From positions 1 through 64,000 of the forward strand of contig WOGZ01000198.1 in the NCBI GenBank assembly GCA_009733775.1: a stretch of DNA of 64,000 nucleotides. The letters are read 5' to 3'. The notes beneath the pieces are model-generated. The model did not search any database and had not been told where the DNA came from. It was given only the letters and a program-made list of their open reading frames with translations. The stretch is from Alectoria sarmentosa. Its lineage: Eukaryota; Ascomycota; Lecanoromycetes; Lecanorales; Parmeliaceae. Both the position numbers and the translations under genes were made by a program. Shown here piece after piece: positions 1 to 12,206 of this stretch (its first letter is position 1; each line of letters starts with the position of its first letter).

Positions 1-125
1 CGGAGGGAAAGGGGGGTTCCGGGGGTCTCCCCCGAGCGTAAAAAAACAAGTATTAATCAATTGTAGAGATCTTCCAAGCTTTCCACTACTGGGAAGCCTG
101 CGCCCCAGCACATATTACTCGTTTA
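1..125. repeat. Repeat fragment with no visible RIP mutation; relative of 62820-62945
   Basis: This fragment of normal base composition aligns to 62820-62945. Over the first 38 positions every aligned base is either identical or differs as C here/T there or G here/A there. The next ~85 bases continue the match with two 1-nt indels, two transversions and one reverse transition. The element is cut by the left window edge. It encodes nothing recognisable, and the family is unknown. The one-way direction of change is the classic RIP signature, with this copy the unmutated or less mutated one. Confidence 0.75.
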
Positions 126-393
126 CAACAGACGACAGATACCTTACTTACATGGAGGCGACTTCGGCATCACGGGCCTTCCAGCATTGACAAGCCTATT
201 TCCGGCAGGCAAGAGAATACCATGTTTTATCTTGGTTGATCACCTACCTCGGGCTAAAGACATCTTGCGCGCTGATCTTCTCGTTTCTATCTGTATATCT
301 GCCTTGCCTTCTCATAGCTTTGAATCTTTCCCGCAAACTCGAATCTTGGAAGTGACCGACTTCTCCAGCTTTCGTCTCCTTATAGGAAACTAC

Positions 394-2498
394 TCAAGGA
401 AGGGAAGTCAAGGAACACGGGCGTCGCTCAAGTCCACCTCTACATCGTTTTCTCAAGCTCGTCCTCACTCCCCGTACAGACTTGACAATTTCGTGTCTCC
501 CGTCGTACACCGGGTATACCACCACAGCGAACAGAGCGAAAGATTGCCAGAAGATCGCCACTGTCACCCAACCGCCGAAAAACGGCTTGGTGAAGATGTA
601 GTCCCGGTACAGGGGCATCGGCCACACGATGAAGGTGATGGCGATGATGAAGATAAGGAAAACCCACGCAATCTTGTACCATCTACGTAGATGTCGGAGA
701 GATTCTTCTTTAAGAGGGTGTACCAGGTCGGCCAATGGTGTAGCCACCGTATTTGGCCGAGGGTTTCCGATAGTAGTAGGGGCTACACTCTTCTTCAGCT
801 GCATTACATCTTGACACGTCGACAGGACAGCGACAGAGTCATCTGGAGACGATGCACTGCCGGTTGAAAGTGCAATCTCATCCTGGACAAGGTCTATCCT
901 CAAGAATTCGCGCCAGTCGAAATGCTCCGGTTTGAGATATGATATGACAATTGAATACAAGATTGGCGAGAAGAACGACGCAATAGAGCCATAGAGAGAC
1001 GGCGCCAGCTCCACGGTCGTAGCAAACGAGATCCTCCCGTAGATGGTATAGGCCGTGCCCGGCCATACGCCGACGCCGCTTGCTAGGCCGAGGATAGGGG
1101 CGACAATGGCAGCAAGTTTGGATTGTCTTGACCACGTGAGGGTGAAAATTAAAGGGAAAATGCCCGGACAGGTGAGGATTGGTGAGAAATAGTTCACCCA
1201 GGAAATGTTTGCCCCCCCATAATTCAGCATCAGAGCGAATCCGGTGATGAAGACTCCGTGGAAGATGACACGGAGATGGCTTATGTTAACCACCTGTTTG
1301 TCAGTAGCCTTGGGGTTGATGTAGGTGCGATATACGTCAAATGAGATGATACTACTGACAGCAATCATTGATGACGAGACTGTGCTGGTGACGGCCATGA
1401 AGAGAAAGAGCAGCATACCAATGGTACCGCCGCTTCCCAGCAGGGTCTTGATCGTGTATGGCATGACAAAATCCGAGGCAACTTCATCTGCGGTAAATGT
1501 TCCTGGATAGGTCGGAAAAATTGGTAGGGTCTCGATGACCCTTGCGGAAAGCCCCACGACGGTTCCTAGACCCCATGGTAGCGCAAAAATGGCCAGGGCA
1601 GCGAGGTCATACCCTGGAACAGTGGACTGGACTTTCGAGGTGAAGGACTTCTGCGAAAAAGCAGTGTCCTGAGTTACGTGTGAGCAGAACATGTCATGCG
1701 GCGGACAGAACACGCACCATGATGACAAGGGCGAGATTGCCGAATTTGAGAATGAGATCGAAAGTAATGGCGCCATTGGACTTGAAGCTCAACAAAGAGC
1801 CTTCATAGCTCCCGACAACGTAGTGCTGCGCAGCACTGGCAGAGATCTTATCGTAGAGACCACCCAGTCCACCGATATGCTCATTCGTAAGCACCGACAC
1901 GGTGAAAAAGATTATTAAAACGATAGCGATGGTGGTATGAAGGAAGTCAGTGAGAAATGTTGCTTTGATACCACCAACAACCGTATACAGAACGACTGCA
2001 CAACGTAGGTACCATCAGTGCTTGCTCCAAGACCGGTGAAAAGCACACCTACCTCCAAAGGGGATCAGAATCGTTGCAGCGGCTAGATTCATGCCTGATA
2101 TCCCCACAACCAATTGTGATCCAGCAAGAATCATACTGGAGCAGCCAAAAATATTGTTTATGAGGTTAAGCACAGCGAAAACAAAACGGCCGAAGTTGCC
2201 GTATCGTTTTCGAACGATCTCCAACGATGTGTGAGCATGCGGTACCCGCAATTTGGCCAAGACACTAAGAACGGCCATCAAGGCCACTTGAAAGGAGAGT
2301 CCTATGCCGAACCACATCGGCGCCGCAAGACCGTATTGGTAGCATACCACGGAGACGCCCCGAGTCTTCCATCAAGTACAATTTCTGTATCTTCACTGCA
2401 ACGAGAATGACGGCAGCAAGCAGAACACCAAAGCCGATAATGATTCCATATCCGGCGCCCTGGCTTACCAGACTGACTCCGTGACCGACATTTACCAT
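394..2498 (-). pseudogene. dur3-like: DUR3-like urea/polyamine:Na+ (H+) symporter, internal deletion
   Basis: Sodium:solute symporter (SSS) family, closest to fungal plasma-membrane Dur3 urea transporters. Three exons fit: 2053-2498, 1718-1995 and 394-1668, with GT-AG introns of 57 and 49 nt. Family landmarks include SQGAGYGIIIGFGVLL, HAHTSLEIVR, FGCSSMILAGSQLV, GGLGGLYDKI, PWGLGTVVGL and WPGTAYTIYGRISF, with many hydrophobic segments to the C-terminus. At about 2356-2358, right after the MEDSG motif, roughly 34 codons found in family members (the helix region that normally leads into CYQYGLA) are missing and the reading frame shifts. There is no room for an intron there. This makes a pseudogene likely; a local assembly error is the alternative. 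Upstream is ADE4, transcribed divergently. Confidence 0.75.
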
Positions 2499-3435
2499 CC
2501 TGACAGACCTTTTCAGTGAAATGTGTGAAACGGAAGATTGGTTGAACGGAGATTATTGGAATCTCTCGTGTTTGACAGATTGAGTCATCTCCTGAGGAGA
2601 TTCCTGGAGTATTGCGCCATTGGGACCCTGATAACGTGCTGGTGAAGTCTTCATATCGTCACCCTGCAGGCCTGCACGAGGAGCAACAAATTAGCGCGCG
2701 GCCTCGAAATCAAAAGGAGGTGTTTATTACACATTACACATTAGGGTTGTATATCTACATGAAAGCTCAGAACCCGATAGGTCGACCCTTACGTGTAGGT
2801 TCTCCGGTGATAGATAGAAAAAAAAAAGAAAAAAAAATTGGGCCATTTTCTGAAGACCTAAAATTATATAGATAATAATTGCTGCAAGCTATAGGATTTT
2901 TCATATTCTACATTTGGTGTCAAAAAGTAGGATATGTCGGAACAACGATGATCATGAGTGATGTGTAGAATGGATGATTCTATCTCAAGATTCTCCTGGG
3001 GGGGGGATGTCTTTGACCCCATACTACTGGAATGGTATAGCCGACAGGCGCATAGGTCATAGCTGAAACATGGCTGGGAACCCGAATATCTCGACATTTT
3101 GATTCTGATGTCGTAAAAAAACAAAAAACAAAAAACAAAAACAAAAAAGCTAAAAAAGGTTGGTCATTGTGAGACAACGTATTTGCCTCCAATGGCACAC
3201 CGTACGAAGCGGGATTATTTCCGCATACATATTGTAATAAAATTTGCCCTTGAATTGATGGAAATTCGCGATGGGATCAATCAGATTTCCTGTATTACTG
3301 AGCAGGACTATGATTTTGGCCAACACCCTTATGGCATCTGACAACATTTCACTAGAACATCAATTTCTCAAGTACTCTGTCATAGGTTGGGTTTGATGTG
3401 CAGGACCATTAGGTTAGAAAACTTCAGACGCAACC
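2499..3435. other. Intergenic, shared upstream region of DUR3-like gene and ADE4
   Basis: No coding region is supported. It contains A-rich tracts at about 2819-2837 and 3116-3150 and presumably holds both promoters. No distinct operator was identified. Confidence 0.6.
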
Positions 3436-5618
3436 ATGTGTGGCATCATAGGAATACTCCACGCTCAGCCGTCGGAAACCTCTGCTGCCAGCGAGCTTCA
3501 CGAAGCCCTGTACCTTCTCCAGCACCGTGGGCAAGATGCATGTGTAAGTTCACGCATAGTGCCTTCTAATCTTGGTAGTGGTATGTGTCGAGGGACACGT
3601 CTAAGGAGCATTTTGCTTTTCCAGACATGTTTCGCAGATTGTTGTCATCCCTTCTTGAAACAATGTTGACTCTGAAACTGTACAGGGCATTGCCACCTGT
3701 GGACCTCGTGGGAAGATTTACCAATGCAAGGGTAATGGCTTGGCCTCCAAGGTTTTTGGTGACGATGGAGCAAGGGTGGTGGATCTCCCTGGGTGGATGG
3801 GAATTGGGCATCTTAGATATCCTACAGCCGGCAGCAGTGCAAACGCTGAAGCTCAGCCTTTCTACGTCAACAGTCCCTACGGTATCTGCTTCGCCCACAA
3901 TGGCACTCTTATAAATGCTACGAAGCTAAGGGAATTTTTGGATCTGGAGGCACATCGGCATATAAACAGCGAGAGCGACAGCGAGCTCATGCTCAATGTC
4001 ATGGCCAACGAGCTGAATGAGACAGGCAAGGCGCGCGTGAACGACAAAGATATCTTTACTGCCTTGAGGAAGATGTATGAGCGTTGTGAAGGAGGCTGGG
4101 CATGTACTGCTATGCTTGCTGGTCAGTCTTTTGTTTGGCTGAGCAGTGTCGCATCTAATTTCACTCAGGTTTCGGTCTCATGGGATTCCGCGACTCTTAC
4201 GGCATACGTCCACTCGTGCTAGGGTCTCGACTTTCAGACAAGGGATCAGGTAGAGACTACATGATGGCTTCCGAAAGCGTCGCTCTCAAACGTCTCCGCT
4301 ATAAAAACATCGTCGATGTCCTTCCCGGACAAGCAGTCGTAATACAACGAGGCCACGAACCTGTCTTCTTCGAAATCCAGAAACCAAAAGCCTACTCACC
4401 AGATATCTTCGTAAGGCTCTTACAAACCGCGAGAACGAATCATCCTAATAACCCCTTTAACAACAGGAATACGTTTATTTTGCCCGCCCCGACTCAATCC
4501 TTGACAGTATCTCCGTCGCTCACTCCCGTAAAAACATGGGCTCAAAACTTGCAGCCACTATCCGCTCCACCCTCTTGCCCTCTGAGCTGACCTCCATTGA
4601 CGTCGTGATCCCCATTCCCGAAACAGCAATTGAATCTGCACATAGAGTCTCAGAAATTCTCGAAAAGCCCTTTGCCCAAGGCTTCTGCAAAAACAGATAC
4701 GTCTTTCGTAAGTCAATTCGAGTCTGTCATTCCCCTTTCGCTTCCTGATTTACACCATCCATGTTTTCCCACCCAATTACAAGCCTCAGCTTCTGGAAGA
4801 TGGCTTGTGGCTCATACAAACGTCCTTGACAGAGCAGTGCTGACTACAAAGCTGATTTAGGGACCTTCATTATGCCCAGTCAAGGTACACGAGAACAGGG
4901 CGTGCGCCGTAAACTTAACGCGATGGAAGAAGAGTTCGCTGGGAGGAACGTATTGCTTGTTGACGATAGTATCGTGCGCGGCACTACATCGAGAGAAATC
5001 GTGCTTATGGCTAGGGAAGCAGGTGCGAAGAGGGTGTTCTTTGCCAGCTGTGCACCACCGATTACGAATGCGCACATTTATGGTATTGACCTTGCCTCAC
5101 CCTCAGAGTTAGTCGCCCACCACAGGTCTATAGACGCGATTGCGGAGTATATTGGTGCCGACAAAGTCATTTATCAGAACCTCGACGACCTCAAGGCGGC
5201 ATGCGCAGAAGCTGTTGTGAAAGATGCGAAACCAAGGAATTTTCTGGATTTCGAAGTCGGCCTTTTCTGCGGCAAGTACGTGACGCCGGTGGATGATGCT
5301 TACTTTGTGCATCTGGAACAAGTCCGCGGTGAGAGCCGCAAATTTAAAGTGATGGAAAGCGCAAGGGAAGCGGTTGCAAACGGCTCTGCGAGTTATGCAG
5401 AGATTGAGATGGCTACCAATGGCGTCGAAGTCAACGGAGATGGACAACTTGTGCCTGCGTCACCTTCAGCTCAGAGTGTGGTGGGTGTCAACGAGAAGCG
5501 ATTGGTCAATGGAGACGACTCCAGACTTCGCAAAAATCTAGACGAGGAATCCGCGCTGAGTCCGACATTGAGTCAAGATGTGAGTCTACATAATTTGAAC
5601 GATGTGCCTCGTACATGA
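3436..5618 (+). CDS. ADE4: Amidophosphoribosyltransferase (glutamine PRPP amidotransferase)
   Basis: First committed enzyme of de novo purine synthesis: PRPP + glutamine to 5-phosphoribosylamine. Five exons: 3436-3543, 3686-4121, 4169-4410, 4467-4707 and 4861-5618; introns of 142, 47, 56 and 153 nt are all GT-AG and the joined frame is open (594 aa). The protein starts MCGIIGI, so Cys2 is the class II glutaminase nucleophile with no propeptide, as in yeast. The glutamine amidotransferase domain (about 1-235) shows GIATCGPRGK, GHLRYPTAG and NGTLINA. The phosphoribosyltransferase domain carries the PRPP loop VLLVDDSIVRGTTSREI. The C-terminal ~80 residues are a low-complexity tail. The 153-nt fourth intron interrupts the RYVFRTFIMP segment. 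Identification is firm; intron ends are inferred from protein conservation. Confidence 0.95.
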
Positions 5619-8300
5619 CGGGTTGGGAGGATAATCTGGGTTGGCCGTTTTCACCAAGTTCGGCACTTGATGCAACGTCAGGCTGTATAGAGGTATTTCG
5701 ATTACATGTATAGACTTTTATGCTTGACTCCTATCTTTCCTGCAAAATGATTTAGATGTTCCAACCTCGCACAATCTGAACTCTGGATTATATGATTGTC
5801 ATGACGCTACCTGAGGAACACAACTACTACATATGACTGTACTCGACACATTTTATGCAGACATTTCCACACTTCCATTTGATTTTGACAATAGCGGAAA
5901 TCCAAATAGACAGATTATCACATTATCAACATACTTGCAATCAAGTCCAAAACGAAATACTCAGACTCGAATGTGCAAGAGGCGTTGTATGTGTAAACCG
6001 AACAAAACCCCCCCAAAAAGAAAATGGAGACAGAAGGAGAGAAAACAAGAGACCCCGGTAAAAAAAGAAAGGACAGAAAAGAACATAGGTATCGTCGAAT
6101 GCATAGATTATGTTTCACTCACGAACCTTGTCCTCTCGTCTCGTCACCTTCTGCATCAACCCCTCAATTCACGTAAGCGCCCTCGCAGGGTGCAGTGCTT
6201 TTCCACGCGAAGAGCACCACCGGAGTCCTCAGACGCCACGCCGACTCCCCTCTTCGTTCCGTGCTAGCCAACCAAAATAGACCGTATGGTACCAAATCAG
6301 CATGAAAAATCCCCTCACAGATTCACGCGGGTAGCGCTTAATTACCATTATCAAATCAGATGTAACTTTGGGACACAAGATACGCAGACAAGTTCATCAA
6401 TTTATTTTCAGCCAGCATGTCATTCGATGTCCATCGCCTGCAAACTTGTCTCCAGCGGTCCAAAACCCGATTGTTCCCGTCGCATTGCCTGTAGGACTGG
6501 CCCTCTGAGCTCCGAAAAGAGGACGACGCCACGGTTGGGGAGATTGGAGTATCTTCCGCTACTCATAGCTATTGAAATTAAGTCGTGCTCGAGCAAGAAA
6601 TTGGCTCCGTGAATCGGACAGAGACGGTGATCGCTTGATCTAAGTAGCCTCCTGGAGATGTATGGTCGTCCGGCTCAAGCGCGTGGAAATGGCCCTTCGC
6701 CGAATGGGCCTAGGACGAACAGACATCGAGGTTTGGGGATGGTTAGTCGACATCGGCAGCTTCATCGGAGAGACTAAGCATTTGGCTGAGGGAAGCAGCC
6801 TTCAAGGTTCATACGGGCAGAAAGGCTCGCGTTGATTTTCTGTGGCAGTGTTTTTTCCCCATGTTGACATGAACGGGGCTTTTGGCCCCCCACACCTAGG
6901 GCAGGTTTTGGACCTCTGCGATTGATTGAGGTACGACGTGCAAATAAGTGAGACGGCCTGTGCCTTCCGCCTTAAGCTTCCTACCATTTTGGCATGCCAC
7001 CGTTCATGAATGAAGCCTTCACAAGGATTTTGCGAAACAAATTTGACAAGAGTATGGGTCCATCCCGGCCTAGAAGCTTGAAGGACACAGCGAGGCTACG
7101 ATCTCAGCGTTCTCATGATCTACTGACATACTCTCCATCGAACCAAGACGTTTAGCTCGGTCGGCTTTTTGCTTTTGTGGTTACAGACCCTGCAGTTGAT
7201 CAAGACCAACCTGCCTATCCTCCAAATTGGAGTCTTCGTTGTTTCCGGAGTCTGAATGTGTTTCTGCGTCTAAAAGCAAAGTCCTTTCAAGCTTCGCTGG
7301 ATGCTGCCAATGAATCCACTCGGTCTCCGAGATGCCTGATCTTACATTCCGATTTTTCTCCTTTCTCAGCCGGAGCCGAAGCGGATCCAAGAACGAGTTG
7401 CGATTCCAGCAGTGAAGTTGAACTGTGATAGACTCGCACAGCGACACATCGACCTTAAGCTATCTTACTATTCTTCAAATTCATCCTTCAGCATCCAGCA
7501 ATTCAACAGAACACTGAATTGTAATCGTGGTGCGACCTTGGCTCATCTCGGCCTTTCAATAGCACCGTTCAGAAAAATGGGCCTGGAGCTCGAAATATAT
7601 CACATTAAGGATGCGATAATACGCGGTGTGGCCATGAATTGTTTGGGGTCTGACTGCGAATGAACTTGACAATGCGGCTTGCGTTCGATTAAAGTATGTA
7701 GCATGGTCTTGGCAACAGAGAACAGGAAATTTTACAGGCCAATCGGTCCCAGTACTTTGATATAGCATCAATATACCGTGGAAAGAATAGTTCACGAAGA
7801 TCTCTTTGCAGGCATACTCTGTGAAAATGCGCTGAACGTTGTTTGGAGCGACGCCTTGGGCAATATAGGAAACTCCAGTCCAATCGAGGCCCAAATGATC
7901 GAGCTCATAGTGTCCATCCAAGGGACCTCTCACAAGACTTCTGACTTTGGCTCGCTGAAAATGGCAAACCAGAGAATTGCAGAATTCTGCAACTCCGCCT
8001 CGCCGTATTTAAGACTTTCCGTAGTCTGATATAGATACGTCTTAATTGTTCATGATCCCTCAATTGATTGATTTCCGCCGCAAAGGAGAGTTCATCGAAG
8101 ATTGAATCGGTAAGGACGATTTCACCTGTTTCCAGCCAACTTTTCTTTCCTGGAGCAGGTTTTTAAAGTCGTTTCGAGCACGACCTTGTAAAAGGCATCT
8201 AATTGGCCTTCCCTCCTGCAACATGGGCAACACTTTGTTCGTATCATGGCGGCGCTGGAAAATCCTTGAGCAGCAAAAGGTTCGAAACCTTTTGTGGAAT
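5619..8300. other. Long stretch without a supportable gene
   Basis: Only short unrelated ORFs are present on both strands, none with recognisable motifs. Base composition is normal, not RIP-like. It begins the 6.5-kb gene-poor interval containing the broken monooxygenase and HET genes, so other decayed fragments may be present that I cannot identify by eye. Confidence 0.5.
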
Positions 8301-8309
8301 CATCGCTAA

Positions 8310-8800
8310 TCACCGCGGTTTAGGAAGTCCTAGAAGGTTTCGATGGACCACATCAAGACTACCAAGAAATAACAACATAGTGTTTTCCATGAACAGTGTA
8401 AGACTTTGAGTCAATGTTCTAATAGGTCTGTCGGGCACAATGGGATACCGTGACGAAGAGAGGAAAATCGATCTGGCACCAGCAGTAGACATTTTCTCGT
8501 GTACGAACAGTGGCCGATCCTGATCCACTGCTGCCAGGCTTCGGACACGCGTTATCGTTTCGAAACTGAATTGACCATGAGCTTGTGGTATTTTTTCCTT
8601 TTTGTCTCTCCAACATAATGCTATGATATACCACAGCATGTCGCGCTGCCAGTATATAAATAGATGCAGGAACACGGATTTGTGCGGCCATGGATGTGGG
8701 CAACACCGATGTACGAAGATTGGTGGTCGCCATTATCGCCGAGATAATCAACGTCAATGTGGCACAGTGTGTCAAACATATTTGGAACCCAACAATTTTG
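8310..8800 (-). pseudogene. Possible second HET-like fragment (weak)
   Basis: A minus-strand frame around 8650-8780 reads CATLTLIISAIMATTN followed by QIRVPASIYIL. This resembles the segment after the HET core, where family members often read Y-x-x-A-x-L-T-I-x-A. Frames change and stops occur nearby. It lies 1.4 kb beyond the clear HET remnant (10230-10700) on the same strand, with the monooxygenase remnant between them. It could be the displaced C-terminal half of the same gene or a chance resemblance. Confidence 0.2.
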
Positions 8801-9399
8801 TCCAAGTAAAAACTGGAAGATTGATGCTGAACGTTGGGGTCCTGTGAGTAATCGGATCAACCGATGTCTAGCTTCTTTCGAAGCATTGAGGACAATGAAG
8901 AATGACCTCGTGCTGAACGTGTAGTAGTCTGCAGCAATATTTCCGCCATCAAGAGCCAAATTGCAGTCGCAACCTAAGAAACGCTGACTTAAAACCACTG
9001 GCCTATACGAGGTTTCATTCGACTTTGGCACACAACAGCACCGTCGACCAAGAAAGATTTACCTTCTTGTGAATGCTTCAATCAGGTCCACTCCGTCAGA
9101 GACGATGACTGAGATAGAGTATTGTTTGGCAAGGCAGGCTGGCGCGCATGATGCAAATTCATGTCCTGCATCGAGTTTTTAACATGAGAATCGTCCTCTG
9201 GACGAGCTACGGGCTTTGAGAGTCGCCGTTGTGGGTGTGGGACTTTTTAGTCTCCTTACTGGCGCTCTCCCACCCACCAAAGTCCCCGGAAGTGAGTTTG
9301 ACAATCTTCCCCAAAAATTTTGACAATCTAAGGCTTTTTCCAAGCCCCACTAATAATATGGGGGCTCAATGAATTCAATTACCTCGATCAGGAAAGTAC

Positions 9400-10110
9400 A
9401 TGGTTGAGAACACTTACCCGGGAATTAGATATGATACACCGGCCAATGTCTACCAATCTACCTTTCCTTTTCATCAAACCCGCACTGGACGGAAGAAATC
9501 GCCCAAGGCGCTGAGATTCGAGAATTACTGGCAGGGTCTGGCCAGAAAACATGATGTCTGCTGCTATCTCAAACTGCGCTGCTGCATAGGAGGGATCGAA
9601 TGGGATGGCATTGAATCCGTGTGGGTTTTGACCATCCGCAACGTCGAGTCCTCTCAGATTCATAAAGAGAAGGCGGACTTTGCAATGACAGCGATTGGCC
9701 ATTTCAAACGCGCGAAGACTCCCAGAGTTCCCTGGAATACAACATTACCGAGGATTGATTCGACACTCGTCAAATTGGGAAAAACGTTTTCGTGACAGGC
9801 AATGGAGCCAATGGAGTACGACTAGTCTCTAACCTGCAGAATTAGAACAATACGCACGTAGCAAGACATGGATCACCGACTCATTTGCAGGTGATGAACG
9901 GACTCTGGAGCCGAATTACTTCATTCCCGAGAAGCTGAAAGCTTTTGGCGACCCCGCCGAGTATTTGAAGTTCATAAAGAAACTTGAAGAGAAATGCTGG
10001 CGGAGATTTGCTTCCCAAATCCGAGGCTCGAAAGAAAACAGGATAAAGAATGCTACCTTTGTTGAGTACTTACATGCAGTCCTCGCCCAATCCATACATC
10101 AGAAACATAT
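9400..10110 (+). pseudogene. Broken FAD-dependent (Baeyer-Villiger/FMO-type) monooxygenase
   Basis: Plus-strand frames keep typical flavin monooxygenase sequence. NTYPGIRYDTPANVYQSTF is the region after the first Rossmann fold. YWQGLARKHDV, VWVLTIRNVES and KEKADFAMTAIGHF follow. After a frame change at about 9785 come NVFVTGNGANGVRLVSNLQ, the second, NADP-binding Rossmann motif with GxGxxG altered, a stop, then ARSKTWITDSFAGDERTLEP and DPAEYLKFIKKLEEKCWRRF. The N-terminal FAD-binding GxGxxG is not found and the C-terminal third is absent. At least two frameshifts and internal stops make this non-functional. Functional relatives oxidise ketones or steroids, or act in secondary metabolism. It ends within 120 bp of the oppositely oriented HET remnant. 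Confidence 0.7.
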
Positions 10111-10229
10111 CATATGATCCTCAGCTTCCATTCAGCAGAAGTGAAGAAATCATACTCCATAACACTGTCGAAAGCACGTCTCCGAGCGACCTGGACTGCG
10201 CCTCGATGATATTCCGTCGTGCGAGGGTA

Positions 10230-10700
10230 CTATTACTCCCAGTCAAAGCCATCATCTTGAACAATACATAGAGCATCAATCCAAAGGTATCTGTACTTGA
10301 GAGCCAGAGTGACCAATAGAGCATCTTTGAAGGTATTTGGAAGTGACCGAAGGGATCCCCACTTCGCGGTGAGACATGAGATTCGATTTGACAGTCCTCA
10401 GAGGAAGACTGCCTCCCCAGGCGTGGCTCAGAGTGCGGCAACGTGTATTAGATTCTCGACCATCGGAAACATGGACGAAGGCTCTTGAGTGCGTAGGCCC
10501 TGAAACATCTAATGCCCTCCTCGGAAGAGGAGAGCTCTTACGGTGTGTTCGTCGACGGAGTTCGTCTAAAGCCTTTGCACCGAGTAATGGCCCCTGCCGA
10601 ATCATGACAAGGAAGCAATTCCGGCCACGAATAGGCCGCAAAGTTCTCCCTCGAATCTCCGTGGGGTATCCTCACACCATCTTCGTACTCTTGTGATATC
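10230..10700 (-). pseudogene. Broken HET (heterokaryon incompatibility) domain gene
   Basis: Two minus-strand frames together give the HET core. The first, in the frame ending at 10276, has TLSHAWGGSLPLRTVKSNL (family consensus LSHCWG...T). The second, in another frame from about 10360 to 10230, has SLRSLPNTFKDALLVTLALK then YRYLWIDALCIVQDDGFDWE (family consensus LPxTFxDAxxxxRxLxxxYLWIDxLCIxQD). A single-base frameshift separates them at about 10350-10365, and two adjacent stops directly follow DWE. Living family members mediate programmed death on fusion of unlike fungal individuals. Nothing intact remains here. The opposite-strand monooxygenase remnant abuts it. Confidence 0.8.
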
Positions 10701-12206
10701 TCGGGAGATCGCTCTTGATGTTCGAGTGCTTCACAGTCAATGTCCCTCCCAGGCTGCCGACATAGACTGAGTTGACTAGATACGGGTACTGCGGGGCCAA
10801 TGAACGTGTAGCGACCAACCTGCGGCAGCGCTCTGCCTCAGATTTCCTAGAGTTTGTTTTGCTGACGTGTAATTTGTCTGCTCAAATGATCTTTTGACAA
10901 AGCTGCATCTGAAGAAGGCATCTCGAAGTAAGGTTACAAGGCAGAATACCGTGTAAATCCCATCCTTATTTTGATTGGCAACGTCCCATTCGGATACCCA
11001 CGCCGAAACACGCCTGGTAGGATTGTAATGCTAATGCGCTGCAAGCTGCAAATGTTGCGGGGCCGCTACGAGATCACTAGTAGTCTGCGTGTGTATCTCT
11101 TTTATCTTTTCTGCCTCGTCTGCGGTCGATCCTGCGCCGGCGTCAGCATGCGAAGGTGCAGAAAAGGCTATACAATAGCATCAGGCTGGAATCCTGAGTT
11201 TGAAGCGATCTTTTTTGGACTCAAGAGACGGTGTTGAGATGCCATTAAGCAAACGGGATTCCAGTACTTGCTCCTCTCCATACCATCTAGAGCGGCGGGT
11301 TGGCATTCCGTGAGAGTTTTCAGGAACGGCTTTTTATCTGAAGTCACTCCAGGATGCTCAATATAGTTGAGCAGGGCTAGACTTCTGTTTCGTCTACCAT
11401 CGTAAAAACAACTCGAGAATTTCATCTTCGAAGTTAAATTGCGGTGGCCGCAGGACTCCGTTAGCTTCGAACTCTGGCTCATTCCAGTCTCTGGCCAAAG
11501 CAATGGCGTTCTTCAGTTCGAGATACCGCGGCGACGACAGGTCAGATCGCTGACAGGCTGCAACATGAAAATCCTCGCCACTGGTGGTTATAGACGAGGC
11601 TGATGGCGGACTTTTGGCAGTGGATAATTGATAACGCGAATGGTGCTTGATAGAAAGTATGGTTGCTGCTGCCATTTGCGAGAGGCAATAGTTCATGTAA
11701 TGTAACATGACTCGATCAATGTTTCATCTGTAGCATAGAGAAGCTCCATTGCGAGCTTGCCTCGCTGTGCCAAACATAATTTCAATGACAGGAGAATTCA
11801 CGGCGACATAACTGGGCGGCGATTCAATTCAAAGAATATCTTTTGACCGTAAGATTGTAGAGGAATTTGGGGAGAATAAATTATGCACTATACATTTTAG
11901 ACTGGTGTGCTTTTCGCAGGCCATCATTGAATCTTATTTTTGGCACAACGAGCTTGATGTACTTGCGTGCCAAGCCTTGGGAAAACATATCCCCCGCCGC
12001 TTTAACCATCCCAAAAAAAAAATCGCCCAAGCCTCTACATCAATCACGCTTCAAACAGCTTCCACTAAACCCACCATCCACATCTTCCACCTACCTAGCT
12101 CAACACCGCCCAATAATTTCACAACTCATCAAGCCCCCCCCCCCCAATTCATTCCTCAATAACCCCCCCCCCTAAAAAGCCAACCGCCGCAACCCAACAA
12201 CCAATC
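10701..12206. other. Gene-poor stretch upstream of TOM22
   Basis: Only small unrelated ORFs are seen. The longest, on the minus strand at 11394-11708, has no recognisable motif. The last 150 bases before TOM22 are C-rich with poly-C runs near 12137 and 12164, and act as its 5' region. Confidence 0.5.

Noticed and set aside
394..1776. Single-exon reading of the transporter C-terminal half as a complete gene
   Set aside because: Starts mid-family and ignores two clear upstream exons joined by GT-AG introns.
5833..6267. 144-codon plus-strand frame downstream of ADE4
   Set aside because: No motif, Lys/Arg-rich low complexity, no splice or homologous support.
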